Positions 25,290-32,281 of a stretch of 55,960 nt of DNA are shown one piece after another; position 1 is the stretch's first letter; every line of letters starts with the position of its first letter. Made by a program: the position numbers and the translations under genes. Origin of the DNA: a virus; the IMG/VR virus record IMGVR_UViG_3300029893_000010, positions 1 to 55,960 of that record. One strand, 5' to 3'. Below the pieces are notes generated by a model. That model saw only the letters and a program-made list of their open reading frames with translations, did no database searches and was not told the origin of the DNA.

Positions 25290-27002
25290 TTATTGGGAAG
25301 TCTCAAGAGGCTCAACACCAACCGCTTCGGCGAACCAATTTGCCTGCGGTTTCTGCTTGACGAGTTTGTCGTCCTCTGAAACAACGTTATCTTTGGATGT
25401 GGACGGGCGCGTCCACGCCATTTTCTGCGTGACAGGAGGCGAGATCTTTTCCGCGAGTTTTTCGTCCGCATTGCTGGAAAGCGATTTCACCAGATTTTCC
25501 AGAACCTCGACCTTCTCAAGGGCGTCCTTCGCTTCTGCAACAAATTGGTTCAAGCCGGGAACATCAAGATGCTCGCTGACCGCTTTGATGATGGCTTCCA
25601 TGTCCGGCAAAGGCGCAGGTGCATCCTGTTTCTGGTGCGTCTCGGAAGCGGGCGCAGGCGTTTCTTCCTGCGGCTTCTTTTCCTTTTCCTCCACGCCAGC
25701 GGCGCGAAGGTCAGCCTGCTTGAGTCCCGAAGCCTCGTAGTATTCCTCAGCCCGTTCGTCGCCAAGCAGTGACGCGATATATTTCTTCTTATCCATATCA
25801 GCCTCCTTGCTAATTACGGAAATATCTGTGAACGGATTGGCGGCGTTTTCAAGCGGCAAATCCGATACTTCAACCATTCTGTATTTCGTGATCTGTTTTG
25901 GATCGTTCCGGTCACGTTCCAGGACGATGGTGCCGTGGGACATGCCAAGGTCGGTTTCCTTTTCAACGCGCATCAAGGCGGCAGCCTCTTCCGGCTCCAA
26001 GGGAGCGGACATCAGCATGAATCCATTCGTAAAATCAACGAAATCCACCTGATGCTTGCGTACCAGGCCTGCTTCATGCCATGTCGTAAAAACAGGCGCA
26101 AGGTGCATGTGTTCGTTGACCCATCCGGCATATTCCTCGTGCGCTTCCTTTGTCAGGATCTCGCCGTCCGTATCCTTGAAATTGTTCGTAGGCCACATCA
26201 CAGCCCGCCATGACCCGGACGAATCCTTTTCGATCATGATCGCCCCAGCGGTTTTCTCCATTTTTCCAATACCCATCTTCTTCGCGGCGGAACGGATCTT
26301 TGGGAGCGCCGCTTTTGCATCTGACGCCCCTTCCCCACCCTCTTCGATCTGTTGCGCCGCACGGGCGAGCGCGTTGCGTACATGTGCCTTGTCGTGGATG
26401 GGGTACTTGCGAACCTTTTTTCCATCACGTTCCACAACAAAAGCAAAGTCGGCATCGGAAAGTTTTTGTTCAGCGGCGTAGGTGAGTTTCGCCTTGGAGA
26501 TAAAATCCGTAAACCGTTCAAATGTGGATGTGTGGCGGGCGTCCTTTGCAAGCAACGATGAGATCTGGAGAACCTCCAATTCATCGTCGGTAATGGACTT
26601 TTCCATCCTGCCGGTTATTTTTTTTACGCGTTCTGAGTACCCACTGCCAACACTTGCGATGGCTTTCCCCTTTTCCTCTGGTGGCATCTCGCTGTAAAGA
26701 ATGTTGCTGACAAGATCGGACACCTTCCAGGATTCGCGGCGAACCTTGTCCGCCTTGATGGTGGCTTCCTCAAGAGCGTCCATTTCCTTCCACGAGGTTG
26801 GAATATTTGCGGATTGCCGGACAAGATCCTCTTCGGCATAATATTTTTCAACAACGTCCTGATCTTCTTGAGAATCAGAATCCTTGAGAATGGAATCCTC
26901 TTCATCACTCTCAAGTTCAAGTTCATTGCTTTTGATTTTGTCTCGTTCCGTGTGGCGCTGGCGTGTAGCGCGTCGTTTTTCGCGGAGTTTCTTGTTTGCC
27001 AT
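25290..27002 (-). CDS. Prohead protease fused to scaffold-like tail (XkdF/DUF6582-type)
   Basis: The product has about 570 residues from ATG 27002 (GGAGAG upstream); ATG codons further upstream lack a ribosome site. The first 190 residues are charged and helical. FAFVVERDGKKVRKYPIHDK and AHVRNALARAAQQIEEG are the DUF6582-like segment often found in phage proteases. Residues about 250-400 (GSWRAVMWPTNNFKDTDGEI, PVFTTWHEAGLVRKHQVDFV) resemble the protease core. The C-terminus is a coiled coil with a proline/glutamate-rich linker (KKPQEETPAPASE), like a delta/scaffold domain. It precedes the capsid gene directly. Catalytic residues not assigned. Confidence 0.65.
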   Translation of the reverse strand: MANKKLREKRRATRQRHTERDKIKSNELELESDEEDSILKDSDSQEDQDVVEKYYAEEDLVRQSANIPTSWKEMDALEEATIKADKVRRESWKVSDLVSNILYSEMPPEEKGKAIASVGSGYSERVKKITGRMEKSITDDELEVLQISSLLAKDARHTSTFERFTDFISKAKLTYAAEQKLSDADFAFVVERDGKKVRKYPIHDKAHVRNALARAAQQIEEGGEGASDAKAALPKIRSAAKKMGIGKMEKTAGAIMIEKDSSGSWRAVMWPTNNFKDTDGEILTKEAHEEYAGWVNEHMHLAPVFTTWHEAGLVRKHQVDFVDFTNGFMLMSAPLEPEEAAALMRVEKETDLGMSHGTIVLERDRNDPKQITKYRMVEVSDLPLENAANPFTDISVISKEADMDKKKYIASLLGDERAEEYYEASGLKQADLRAAGVEEKEKKPQEETPAPASETHQKQDAPAPLPDMEAIIKAVSEHLDVPGLNQFVAEAKDALEKVEVLENLVKSLSSNADEKLAEKISPPVTQKMAWTRPSTSKDNVVSEDDKLVKQKPQANWFAEAVGVEPLETSQ

Positions 27003-27059
27003 CTTTCTCTCCATTTTTGGCATTGTAACGTAGAAATGGAGATTTTTGTCAAAATACGC

Positions 27060-27092
27060 AAAATGCACCCGCGAAAGGGACGGGTGCATTTT
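27060..27092 (-). terminator. Intrinsic terminator below cassette array B
   Basis: A perfect 12-bp stem AAAATGCACCCG / CGGGTGCATTTT with a 9-base loop; T-rich 3' ends on both strands. It separates the array from the protease gene. Confidence 0.75.
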
Positions 27093-27143
27093 GTCTGAGT
27101 GGAGCAGGCACGAAGCGAACTTCCTGATTTATTATAGCATAAT

Positions 27144-27317
27144 TTACGGTCTTTGCCTTGAAATGTTTATGACATCTTTTTGGTATTGAACGGTCAATAC
27201 CATTGCGTCTTTATGGGAGAATCCGCTTTCTATCAAAGCATCATAATAAGCACGAACCAAAGTAGCGAACTGGCTGACACCTTGAACAAGTTTTTCAAAA
27301 TCTGTAAGTTCTTCCAC
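27144..27317 (-). CDS. Small helical protein at the distal end of array B
   Basis: Fifty-seven residues from a GTG at 27317 preceded by GGAGGTATCAAAA: MEELTDFEKLVQGVSQFATL, then YYDALIESGFSHKDAMVLTV. Helical small proteins with the FS--EAL/DAM pattern are frequent in siphoviruses. No attC follows it, and the core site before it is imperfect (GTAGCCA instead of GTTRRRY), so it may be the phage flank rather than a cassette. Confidence 0.5.
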   Translation of the reverse strand: MEELTDFEKLVQGVSQFATLVRAYYDALIESGFSHKDAMVLTVQYQKDVINISRQRP

Positions 27318-27342
27318 TTTTGATACCTCCGCCAGTATGGGG

Positions 27343-27454
27343 CTGGCTACGGGCTTGCGCTACCTGCCGTATTTTGTGGATTTGCGCTGGGTAGTGGATG
27401 ACGACTTTTGAACCGTAGACTTGGCGATGTCAGGTGGACGCTTTGTTTGGCGGC
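27343..27454 (-). repeat. attC site B7
   Basis: L'' AAAGCGTCCACCTGAC and L' GCAGGTAGCGCAAGCC are conserved. R'' GCCGCCAAAC matches the start of its own cassette (GTTGGCGGC) with one inserted base. The R' core reads GTAGCCA, imperfect, consistent with the array end. Confidence 0.65.
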
Positions 27455-27560
27455 GCTCTGGAATAAAAGATACCACCAAAAACAACAAGACTGAAACACA
27501 AAGACCAATTGCCGACTCAATAATTTTTACTTGTCTGTAATTCTCAAGGAACCAATCCAT
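27360..27560 (-). CDS. Cassette gene B7: small membrane protein
   Basis: Sixty-six residues with one transmembrane helix (IGLCVSVLLFLVVSFI) and a basic Ser/Thr/Lys tail. The tail from RRQTKRPPD onward is encoded by the attC site. ATG lies 38 bp inside the cassette after GAGAAAGGTAAAACG. Function unknown. Confidence 0.55.
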   Translation of the reverse strand: MDWFLENYRQVKIIESAIGLCVSVLLFLVVSFIPERRQTKRPPDIAKSTVQKSSSTTQRKSTKYGR

Positions 27561-27592
27561 CGTTTTACCTTTCTCTCGGATGGCAAGGAAGC

Positions 27593-27730
27593 CGCCAACG
27601 GTTATGCTTTACCTGCGAATGCCGCAGTTTTCGCATTCCAACATTTCTGGCGTATCCAACGTACCATCCCATTTGAAAACATGAGGAAGCCCAGTGCGGC
27701 ATTTGTCAGGTGCAAGCGGTGTTAGAAGGC
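27593..27730 (-). repeat. attC site B6
   Basis: R'' GCCTTCTAAC is the exact complement of the cassette start GTTAGAAGGC; L'' ACCGCTTGCACCTGAC, L' GCAGGTAAAGCATAACC, R' GTTGGCG with exchange after 27599. About 138 bp. Confidence 0.75.
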
Positions 27731-27866
27731 GTTCTTGCTGGCAAGTTTTACACTGGCAATCTCTACCATGTAGGTGATTCGGATGCGTGAAGTATTCGCC
27801 ACATTTAGCGCAAAACCTGTTTTCAGGAAAGACAACATCAGGCAAGGTCATAAAATAATGTTTCAT
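27609..27866 (-). CDS. Cassette gene B6b: zinc-ribbon protein
   Basis: Eighty-five residues from ATG 27866, which overlaps the stop of B6a (ATGA). Three Cys pairs: CAKCGEYF, CQCKTC and, inside the attC-coded tail, CENCGIRR. The junction peptide LLTPLAPDKC corresponds to the R''/L'' arm. Function unknown, likely zinc-binding. Confidence 0.6.
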   Translation of the reverse strand: MKHYFMTLPDVVFPENRFCAKCGEYFTHPNHLHGRDCQCKTCQQERLLTPLAPDKCRTGLPHVFKWDGTLDTPEMLECENCGIRR

Positions 27867-28066
27867 TTTTTTACCTCGTATTCGTAACAATCTTGGCATA
27901 CACCCTTTTTATACACAACACCTTCACCGCAAACAGAGCAAATAGCAGATTTCTTACAATTTTCACACTTATACACGCGCAAAACTACATTGCTATCAAT
28001 TACCTTCATGTAGAAATTTAGTTTTTCGTGGCAAGACGAGCATGTTAGTATTATTGACGTTTGCAT
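27863..28066 (-). CDS. Cassette gene B6a: zinc-ribbon protein
   Basis: Sixty-seven residues with three Cys pairs (CSSCHEK, CENCKKSAICSVC, CQDCYEYE), a multi-zinc-ribbon fold. Begins 13 bp inside the cassette (TTAGAAGGCTATCATG), the same 5' leader as cassette B5. One of two genes in a single cassette, coupled by an ATGA overlap to B6b. Confidence 0.6.
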   Translation of the reverse strand: MQTSIILTCSSCHEKLNFYMKVIDSNVVLRVYKCENCKKSAICSVCGEGVVYKKGVCQDCYEYEVKK

Positions 28067-28073
28067 GATAGCC

Positions 28074-28193
28074 TTCTAACGGTTTGCGTTACCTGCGCTC
28101 ATTCTTCGCCCGAACACTCATGGCAAAGAGGGATAATTTCATCGCCACAACCTGTGCAGTAAATAGCGTCAGGTACACGCTTTGTTAGAAGGC
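28074..28193 (-). repeat. attC site B5
   Basis: R'' GCCTTCTAAC is the exact complement of its cassette start GTTAGAAGGC; L'' AAAGCGTGTACCTGAC, L' GCAGGTAACGCAAACC, R' GTTAGAA with exchange after 28080. About 120 bp. Confidence 0.8.
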
Positions 28194-28395
28194 TTATTTC
28201 ACCTTCTGATACTACGCGAGTAAGACCATAACTAGGCTGATCCCATCTGAAGTGAATGCGAGTATGCCAGTTAGTGAGATTGCCAGCCGCATCCCAAGTT
28301 GCGTCAATATAATTTTCAAGGACATAACCTACTTCGGCGTTATCGTCTATGACTTCATCGCCGCGATTGAATGGGGGAAGTTGTTTATTTTGCAT
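28099..28395 (-). CDS. Cassette gene B5: small protein with C-terminal zinc knuckle
   Basis: Ninety-eight residues. The N-terminal part (FNRGDEVIDDNAEVGYVLEN, HFRWDQPSYG) looks like a small beta barrel. The tail LLTKRVPDAIYCTGCGDEII...CHECSGEE is attC-encoded and carries the two Cys pairs. ATG lies 13 bp from the cassette start. Function unknown. Confidence 0.6.
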   Translation of the reverse strand: MQNKQLPPFNRGDEVIDDNAEVGYVLENYIDATWDAAGNLTNWHTRIHFRWDQPSYGLTRVVSEGEISLLTKRVPDAIYCTGCGDEIIPLCHECSGEE

Positions 28396-28402
28396 GATAG
28401 CC

Positions 28403-28508
28403 TTCTAACGTACTTGCGTTACTGGTTTGCGGGTTGCGCCACGAGTGCCGAATTTGCGGACGAGTCTAGCAAATCCAGTGCACGCGTAGTTGTGCCGCGC
28501 GTTTGTTG
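28403..28508 (-). repeat. attC site B4
   Basis: R'' GCGGCACAAC complements the cassette start GTTGTACCGC at 9 of 10 positions; L'' TACGCGTGCACTGGAT, L' CCAGTAACGCAAGTAC, R' GTTAGAA with exchange after 28409. About 106 bp. Confidence 0.75.
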
Positions 28509-28711
28509 GCAAGTTCAACAGCCGCGCCATCGTGCGGGGCTGTAATCACAAACGATTTTCCTTGCGCCATGTGGACGGTATATTTTGAGTTACGCCCGAC
28601 GCGGCGTCGCCCAAATGAACGCCTGATATAAGACCCATCGGCAGCGGTGCAAACACGTTGCGCCAATGCCTGCTCAATTCGCTGACCTGTTTCTGTTGGC
28701 AAAGTAAACAT
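28466..28711 (-). CDS. Cassette gene B4: small basic protein
   Basis: Eighty-one residues from ATG 28711 (GGAG 5 bp upstream): MFTLPTETGQRIEQALAQRV, then a basic stretch RRSFGRRRVGRNS and a beta/helix end (SFVITAPHDGAAVELANKRA). The last residues LRVHWIC are attC-encoded. An in-frame TTG at the exact cassette junction (28732) is less likely as a start. Function unknown. Confidence 0.5.
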   Translation of the reverse strand: MFTLPTETGQRIEQALAQRVCTAADGSYIRRSFGRRRVGRNSKYTVHMAQGKSFVITAPHDGAAVELANKRAAQLRVHWIC

Positions 28712-28726
28712 ATTTCTCCAAGAGCG

Positions 28727-28858
28727 GTACAACGGCTTACATTACCCGCTTATGGGCGGGACGAGACGAACTACGGGAGGAGTAAAATCTTCGGGCGTAG
28801 TCCACTGCATGGGAGCCGCAGACTCCCCATAAGTCGGGTGCATGTTTTGTTGGGCGGC
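28727..28858 (-). repeat. attC site B3
   Basis: R'' GCCGCCCAAC complements its cassette start GTTGGGCGGC exactly; L'' AAAACATGCACCCGAC, L' GCGGGTAATGTAAGCC, R' GTTGTAC with exchange after 28733. About 132 bp. Confidence 0.8.
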
Positions 28859-28969
28859 TTGCCTGCCTGCCAGATACGCTGCGTGCGCGATTTCACGCAA
28901 ACCGACATCAACATTTTCCATCAGGCGAAATTTATTGATAGTCCACCATGTTTCAAATTCTTTATCCAT
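28742..28969 (-). CDS. Cassette gene B3: small protein
   Basis: Seventy-five residues from ATG 28969 behind AAGGAGTCTT. The N-terminus MDKEFETWWTINKFRLMENV and AAYLAGRQAAQQ resemble short phage proteins that begin with an E-W-W pattern and an alanine-rich helix. The C-terminal half from QNMHPTYG is attC-encoded and proline-rich. Function unknown. Confidence 0.55.
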   Translation of the reverse strand: MDKEFETWWTINKFRLMENVDVGLREIAHAAYLAGRQAAQQNMHPTYGESAAPMQWTTPEDFTPPVVRLVPPISG

Positions 28970-28994
28970 AAGACTCCTTCGTTGAGCGAGAGCC

Positions 28995-29111
28995 GCCCAA
29001 CGGTTTGCGTTACCCGCTTTCGGCAGGCAAGGCATTTTCAACTTTCACGAATTCGGGCAGGCTCAAAACGCCAGCCTTCAAAGAGTCGGGTACACGCGGT
29101 GTTAGGCAACC
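28995..29111 (-). repeat. attC site B2
   Basis: R'' GGTTGCCTAAC is the exact 11-base complement of its own cassette start GTTAGGCAACC; L'' ACCGCGTGTACCCGAC, L' GCGGGTAACGCAAACC, R' GTTGGGC with exchange after 29001. About 117 bp. The clearest site of the set. Confidence 0.85.
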
Positions 29112-29669
29112 TGCCCATTGCGCCGCAAATGCGTTTGCGATACCCTGATACGTGCGTGACCGCTCATGTGAACGGTTTTTACCAGGTGACATTTTATGTA
29201 TTCTTTGCTCTCTACCTTCCACGATATTTGTACTCTCCAAAAATGGCAAACCTTTTAGCCAAAGGCATGTAGCTTTTGTTTCACCATGCCCGAACTGATA
29301 CGGTTGTATTACTTGATCGTATTTTCTTCCAATGATTTCAACCGCGTATTTATGGGGTATAGGGTTTTCAACTGCAATCTTTGTGATAGGTGCGTTCAGA
29401 ATGAGTTTGAAAAACTCGGCTGCTTCCCGCATTTCCCGCCAAAGGTTTCTTTCTGCGAGCCAACGAACGCCCGAATTACATAACCTTGTGCAGGGAGGAT
29501 GTGCAACCATCAAATCCCACCCGCTGTATAGAATATCTCGGATGTCACCCTGATAGTGATTGCCTGGTATTTCCGTAGGCAATAAATCACACGACCAGGA
29601 TTCATGACCGAGCGCGGAGAACGCTTCACGAACCACACCACTGAACTCACAAGCTACAAGGATACGCAT
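29010..29669 (-). CDS. Cassette gene B2: C5-cytosine DNA methyltransferase-like protein
   Basis: The product has 219 residues. MRILVACEFSGVVREAFSAL is a SAM-binding start, HPPC at 57-60 is the motif IV Pro-Cys with the likely nucleophile Cys60, and ENPIPHKY at 101 stands for motif VI (ENV). It is shorter than full C5 enzymes and lacks a clear target-recognition domain, as in a widespread phage group. ATG is 13 bp inside the cassette with no good ribosome site. The tail LTPRVPDS onward is attC-encoded. A role in protecting phage DNA from host restriction is plausible. Confidence 0.65.
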   Translation of the reverse strand: MRILVACEFSGVVREAFSALGHESWSCDLLPTEIPGNHYQGDIRDILYSGWDLMVAHPPCTRLCNSGVRWLAERNLWREMREAAEFFKLILNAPITKIAVENPIPHKYAVEIIGRKYDQVIQPYQFGHGETKATCLWLKGLPFLESTNIVEGREQRIHKMSPGKNRSHERSRTYQGIANAFAAQWAGCLTPRVPDSLKAGVLSLPEFVKVENALPAESG

Positions 29670-29675
29670 AGGGTT

Positions 29676-29802
29676 GCCTAACGGTTTGCGTTAGCGGCGA
29701 GTGCCGCACTCTGAACAAATATCGGGATACGTTTGCTGGTCGGTGTACGCTGGCTTGGCGTGACAATGTGGGCACTCGTCCGCCTGCACGCTTTGTTCTA
29801 CC
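29676..29802 (-). repeat. attC site B1
   Basis: R'' AGGCGGTAGAAC is the exact 12-base complement of its cassette start GTTCTACCGCCT; L'' AAAGCGTGCAGGCGGAC, L' GCCGCTAACGCAAACC, R' GTTAGGC with exchange after 29682. About 127 bp. Confidence 0.85.
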
Positions 29803-29996
29803 GCCTTCCTGCTATTGCGCATTACAACACGAGCGGCAAGGCGACCGATTGCAAGCAACTTCTGACGCTCAACCTTATCAGCCAGCGTAGATAATTCATT
29901 TGCCAATTTGCTGTTTTCGTAGCCATCATTCGCGCGGATGAAAAAAGCCGCTTTGCGTGCTGCTTCAATCAATTGATTTAATTCTTCGTTTGCCAT
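29691..29996 (-). CDS. Cassette gene B1: helical protein with attC-encoded zinc ribbon
   Basis: The product has 101 residues: a helical N-terminal part (LNQLIEAARKAAFFIRANDG) and a C-terminal zinc ribbon CPHCHAKP...CSECGTRR. The ribbon with the preceding SVQADE is encoded by the attC site, closely resembling the end of A1. It is the first cassette after the attI-like element and has an AAAGGAGTGAT ribosome site. Function unknown. Confidence 0.6.
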   Translation of the reverse strand: MANEELNQLIEAARKAAFFIRANDGYENSKLANELSTLADKVERQKLLAIGRLAARVVMRNSRKAVEQSVQADECPHCHAKPAYTDQQTYPDICSECGTRR

Positions 29997-30025
29997 ATCA
30001 CTCCTTTTGCCAAGAGGCGGTAGAA

Positions 30026-30048
30026 CTAGTGTTTAACCAGAATGTACA
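30026..30048 (-). other. attI-like element at the head of array B
   Basis: Minus strand, between the stop of the 77-residue gene and the first cassette: TGTACATTCTG, two bases, TTAAAC, A, CTAG, then the cassette TTC. It shares 20 of 23 positions with the element in front of array C (43620-43642). The last base is the G of the predicted G|TT exchange. Confidence 0.55.
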
Positions 30049-30282
30049 TTATATTTCCAAGTCCTCTATCCGAACCTTGAGCATATCCAAGGCTTCCTGC
30101 GGTACCGATGTGTATCCAAGATGTCTGAAATAGTGGATGATGGCGTGGCGGGAAACATCCGTCGGGTTAATCGTAGTTGACAGAATTCCTTTATTCTTAT
30201 CGGATGCGATCTTTTCAAGAATCCAGTCAAATGGATCCCCATTTTGAATTCTCTTTCCTTGATTTTTGTGTATCTTCTTCAT
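30049..30282 (-). CDS. Small protein upstream of array B, possible DNA-binding regulator
   Basis: Seventy-seven residues, basic N-terminus (MKKIHKNQGKRIQNGDPFDW) and a helical body with TDVSRHAIIHYFRHLGYTSV that could be a helix-turn-helix. It has its own promoter, in which the palindrome ATAATGTACATTAT fills the spacer, and a near copy (ATAATGTACATTCT) overlaps its stop codon. Autoregulation is plausible. No terminator separates it from array B, so its promoter may also serve the cassettes. Confidence 0.5.
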   Translation of the reverse strand: MKKIHKNQGKRIQNGDPFDWILEKIASDKNKGILSTTINPTDVSRHAIIHYFRHLGYTSVPQEALDMLKVRIEDLEI

Positions 30283-30289
30283 GCCATCT

Positions 30290-30318
30290 AGTGTATCGCA
30301 TAATGTACATTATGTCAA
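30290..30318 (-). promoter_or_regulatory. Sigma70-type promoter with palindromic operator, leaderless
   Basis: Minus strand: TTGACA (30318-30313), 17-bp spacer, TACACT (30295-30290). The spacer and the last base of the -35 are covered by the 14-bp perfect palindrome ATAATGTACATTAT (30300-30313). The ATG at 30282 begins 7 bp after the -10 box, so the transcript has little or no leader. Confidence 0.65.
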
Positions 30319-30321
30319 CAC

Positions 30322-30822
30322 TTACATCTTCCTTCTGGCAACTTCCGTAACAGCCTCCTGCATATCCATGGCAAATTCACTGGCGTATGTCTGAGCGATC
30401 TGTTCTGTGAAATTCCTTGCTTCAAACCCTGGATGATTTATCGAATACGCCACACGCGGTCGTCCAGATCGATACTTTCTGCTGGATTGCAACGATCCCG
30501 GTCGTGTGGCTGCTTTATACCCTGGTCTATACACCATTCTTGTGAACCCTGTTTTTGGAATGCGGTGCGGAGGAGAGCCAGCGTTTACCAAGTTCCATAT
30601 ATCTGCGCCCTCTCCACGTGGATATACGTTGATGGTGATCTCATCACTTCGGACGGTTTGTGCCCATCCGAAGTCGGGCTTCTTGCTCCATCCAAACACC
30701 GTCTTTTTAAATAACTCCCGAAGTTTCGGAAGAGACTTGGCGCGTTGTTTTGACGCAATGGCATTGAGCCATCCGCGTTTCGCAAATTCAACCTTTGGAA
30801 GTGAGACCTTGACGCTAATCAT
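30322..30822 (-). CDS. HK97 gp10-like head-tail protein
   Basis: The product has 166 residues. It follows the portal gene with an 8-bp overlap. Features such as the internal VNAGSPPHRIPKTGF (the family's N-x-GT-xxxxxP segment), RPGYKAATRPGS and the helical end FTEQIAQTYASEFAMDMQEA fit gp10-like head-tail joining or minor capsid proteins. Moderate certainty. Confidence 0.6.
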   Translation of the reverse strand: MISVKVSLPKVEFAKRGWLNAIASKQRAKSLPKLRELFKKTVFGWSKKPDFGWAQTVRSDEITINVYPRGEGADIWNLVNAGSPPHRIPKTGFTRMVYRPGYKAATRPGSLQSSRKYRSGRPRVAYSINHPGFEARNFTEQIAQTYASEFAMDMQEAVTEVARRKM

Positions 30823-32281
30823 TTCCCATCAACACTTCCATCGCCTTGCGTAATCGTCCTCCAGCGTTCACTTCCTGACGACCGTTCTCAACACGTCTGG
30901 CATCCTCGCCAGCGGTCGATCCACCGACCTGTCCGATCTTATTCTTGCTGTCCGGGTCATTCTCTTCCTTCCAGAATTCTTCCGGGATGCCGTCCAGGGT
31001 CGGGAAGATCCCCCTTTCCACCAGCTGCTCGGCAATGAACCTGCGCGGGAAGATCTTTGCGCGCGACGCCATGACAGCCTCCTCCATGGCTTTTGTGCGC
31101 ACTTCCTGACGCTCCATTTCCTCCTGCTCGTTCTTGTCGTTGAACACCATCTTCACACCACGAGGAAGGACTCCGTAATTTCTGAATGCTTCCGTCAGGG
31201 AGTCCATCCAGTTGCGCGGACCTTTTCCGCTGGATTTTTTGTTGAGGATGACGGACTGTGAAGCCGACCCGATGTTGCCGCCCGGCAGCGGGGCGAGATC
31301 CTGATAATCAAGTCCAAAGTTCAATGCCAGACCGGATATATACCACTGCATGTCCTCATCCAGATTGTATCCATCTGGAAGAGAAGCCAATTCCACCGTG
31401 ACGAGAGAGACGGGTTTTTCAGGGTCAAGAGAGGCCAGCACTACGTTTTCGGTAAACCGTGCCTGTCCCTTATTGCCGGAGTTGTAACTTGTCCTCGAGA
31501 TCGCATCTGTGACAGATTTCTGCGAAACACCGCCGACAATGTGCAGATCCTTCGGATTGCGTCCTGAGATCTTTTCATCCTTGTAGATCAACAGGGAGCG
31601 CATGATCTGCGCCAGTCTCAGAGAGCGTGTCACGGAGCAATACCCAACCCCGTTCATGCGTTCTATTGGCGATGGAAATTCTGAAAACGGGATCACCTCC
31701 CACCACCGCATTTTGTGGATGCGGCCATCTCTGTCTGTGTAGAGGATGGGAGTTTCTGGATTTCCTGTGCGCTGACATTGATTGGAATCCAAATGCGCAA
31801 TTCCGATGACGGGCGCGTTCTGGTCCTTGAACCTCGAATTCGCATCAACGCCAGGGTCGCGGATAAGTTCGATGAAAGAGCCATTGTCCTGGGTCGATCC
31901 ATCCATTGAGAACTTCTTGACGAATTCGACCCATCCGATCTTGTCTCCGGCAATAGCCGTGTTCAACATTTCGGTGACGGCTTGTTCCACCCGATCCGAT
32001 CCGGCTTTGATCTCCCAATCGAACGCGGCATTGCGGGACGCGACGTTCGTGACCGCTCCAGCCAGGTATGGTTCGGTCGGCCAGAAATCACGCAACTCCC
32101 TGTCGCGCCGTGCCTGGTTCTTCCCCCACGGGGTTATGGCGTCCGCTGCCGTAGCAAGGAATAATGTAAATTCACTTCCCTGCCACGGGAGGTTTTGTAC
32201 TGGAGGTTGCACCTGCTTGCTCCCCGCCAGAGCCTCCGTTGGGAATTGTTCCTCCGGGATCAGTTTGGGTGTGTTTGCCAT
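30815..32281 (-). CDS. Portal protein
   Basis: The product has 488 residues. RRDRELRDFWPTEPYLAGAV, then a long helical/beta body with ALNFGLDYQDLAPLPGGNIG and SASQSVILNKKSSGKGPRNW, a typical portal stem/crown pattern, and a C-terminal acidic and glycine-rich tail. Located directly after the terminase. The start at 32281 has AGAAGGAAAATAAAA upstream and overlaps the preceding gene by 110 bp out of frame. Confidence 0.8.
   Translation of the reverse strand: MANTPKLIPEEQFPTEALAGSKQVQPPVQNLPWQGSEFTLFLATAADAITPWGKNQARRDRELRDFWPTEPYLAGAVTNVASRNAAFDWEIKAGSDRVEQAVTEMLNTAIAGDKIGWVEFVKKFSMDGSTQDNGSFIELIRDPGVDANSRFKDQNAPVIGIAHLDSNQCQRTGNPETPILYTDRDGRIHKMRWWEVIPFSEFPSPIERMNGVGYCSVTRSLRLAQIMRSLLIYKDEKISGRNPKDLHIVGGVSQKSVTDAISRTSYNSGNKGQARFTENVVLASLDPEKPVSLVTVELASLPDGYNLDEDMQWYISGLALNFGLDYQDLAPLPGGNIGSASQSVILNKKSSGKGPRNWMDSLTEAFRNYGVLPRGVKMVFNDKNEQEEMERQEVRTKAMEEAVMASRAKIFPRRFIAEQLVERGIFPTLDGIPEEFWKEENDPDSKNKIGQVGGSTAGEDARRVENGRQEVNAGGRLRKAMEVLMGND

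Noticed and set aside
27343-30048. Regularly recurring GGTTTGCGTTA blocks as a CRISPR-like array
   Set aside because: Spacing is 250-700 bp with coding sequence between, the blocks pair with cassette-specific partners, and no cas genes are near; attC sites explain them better.
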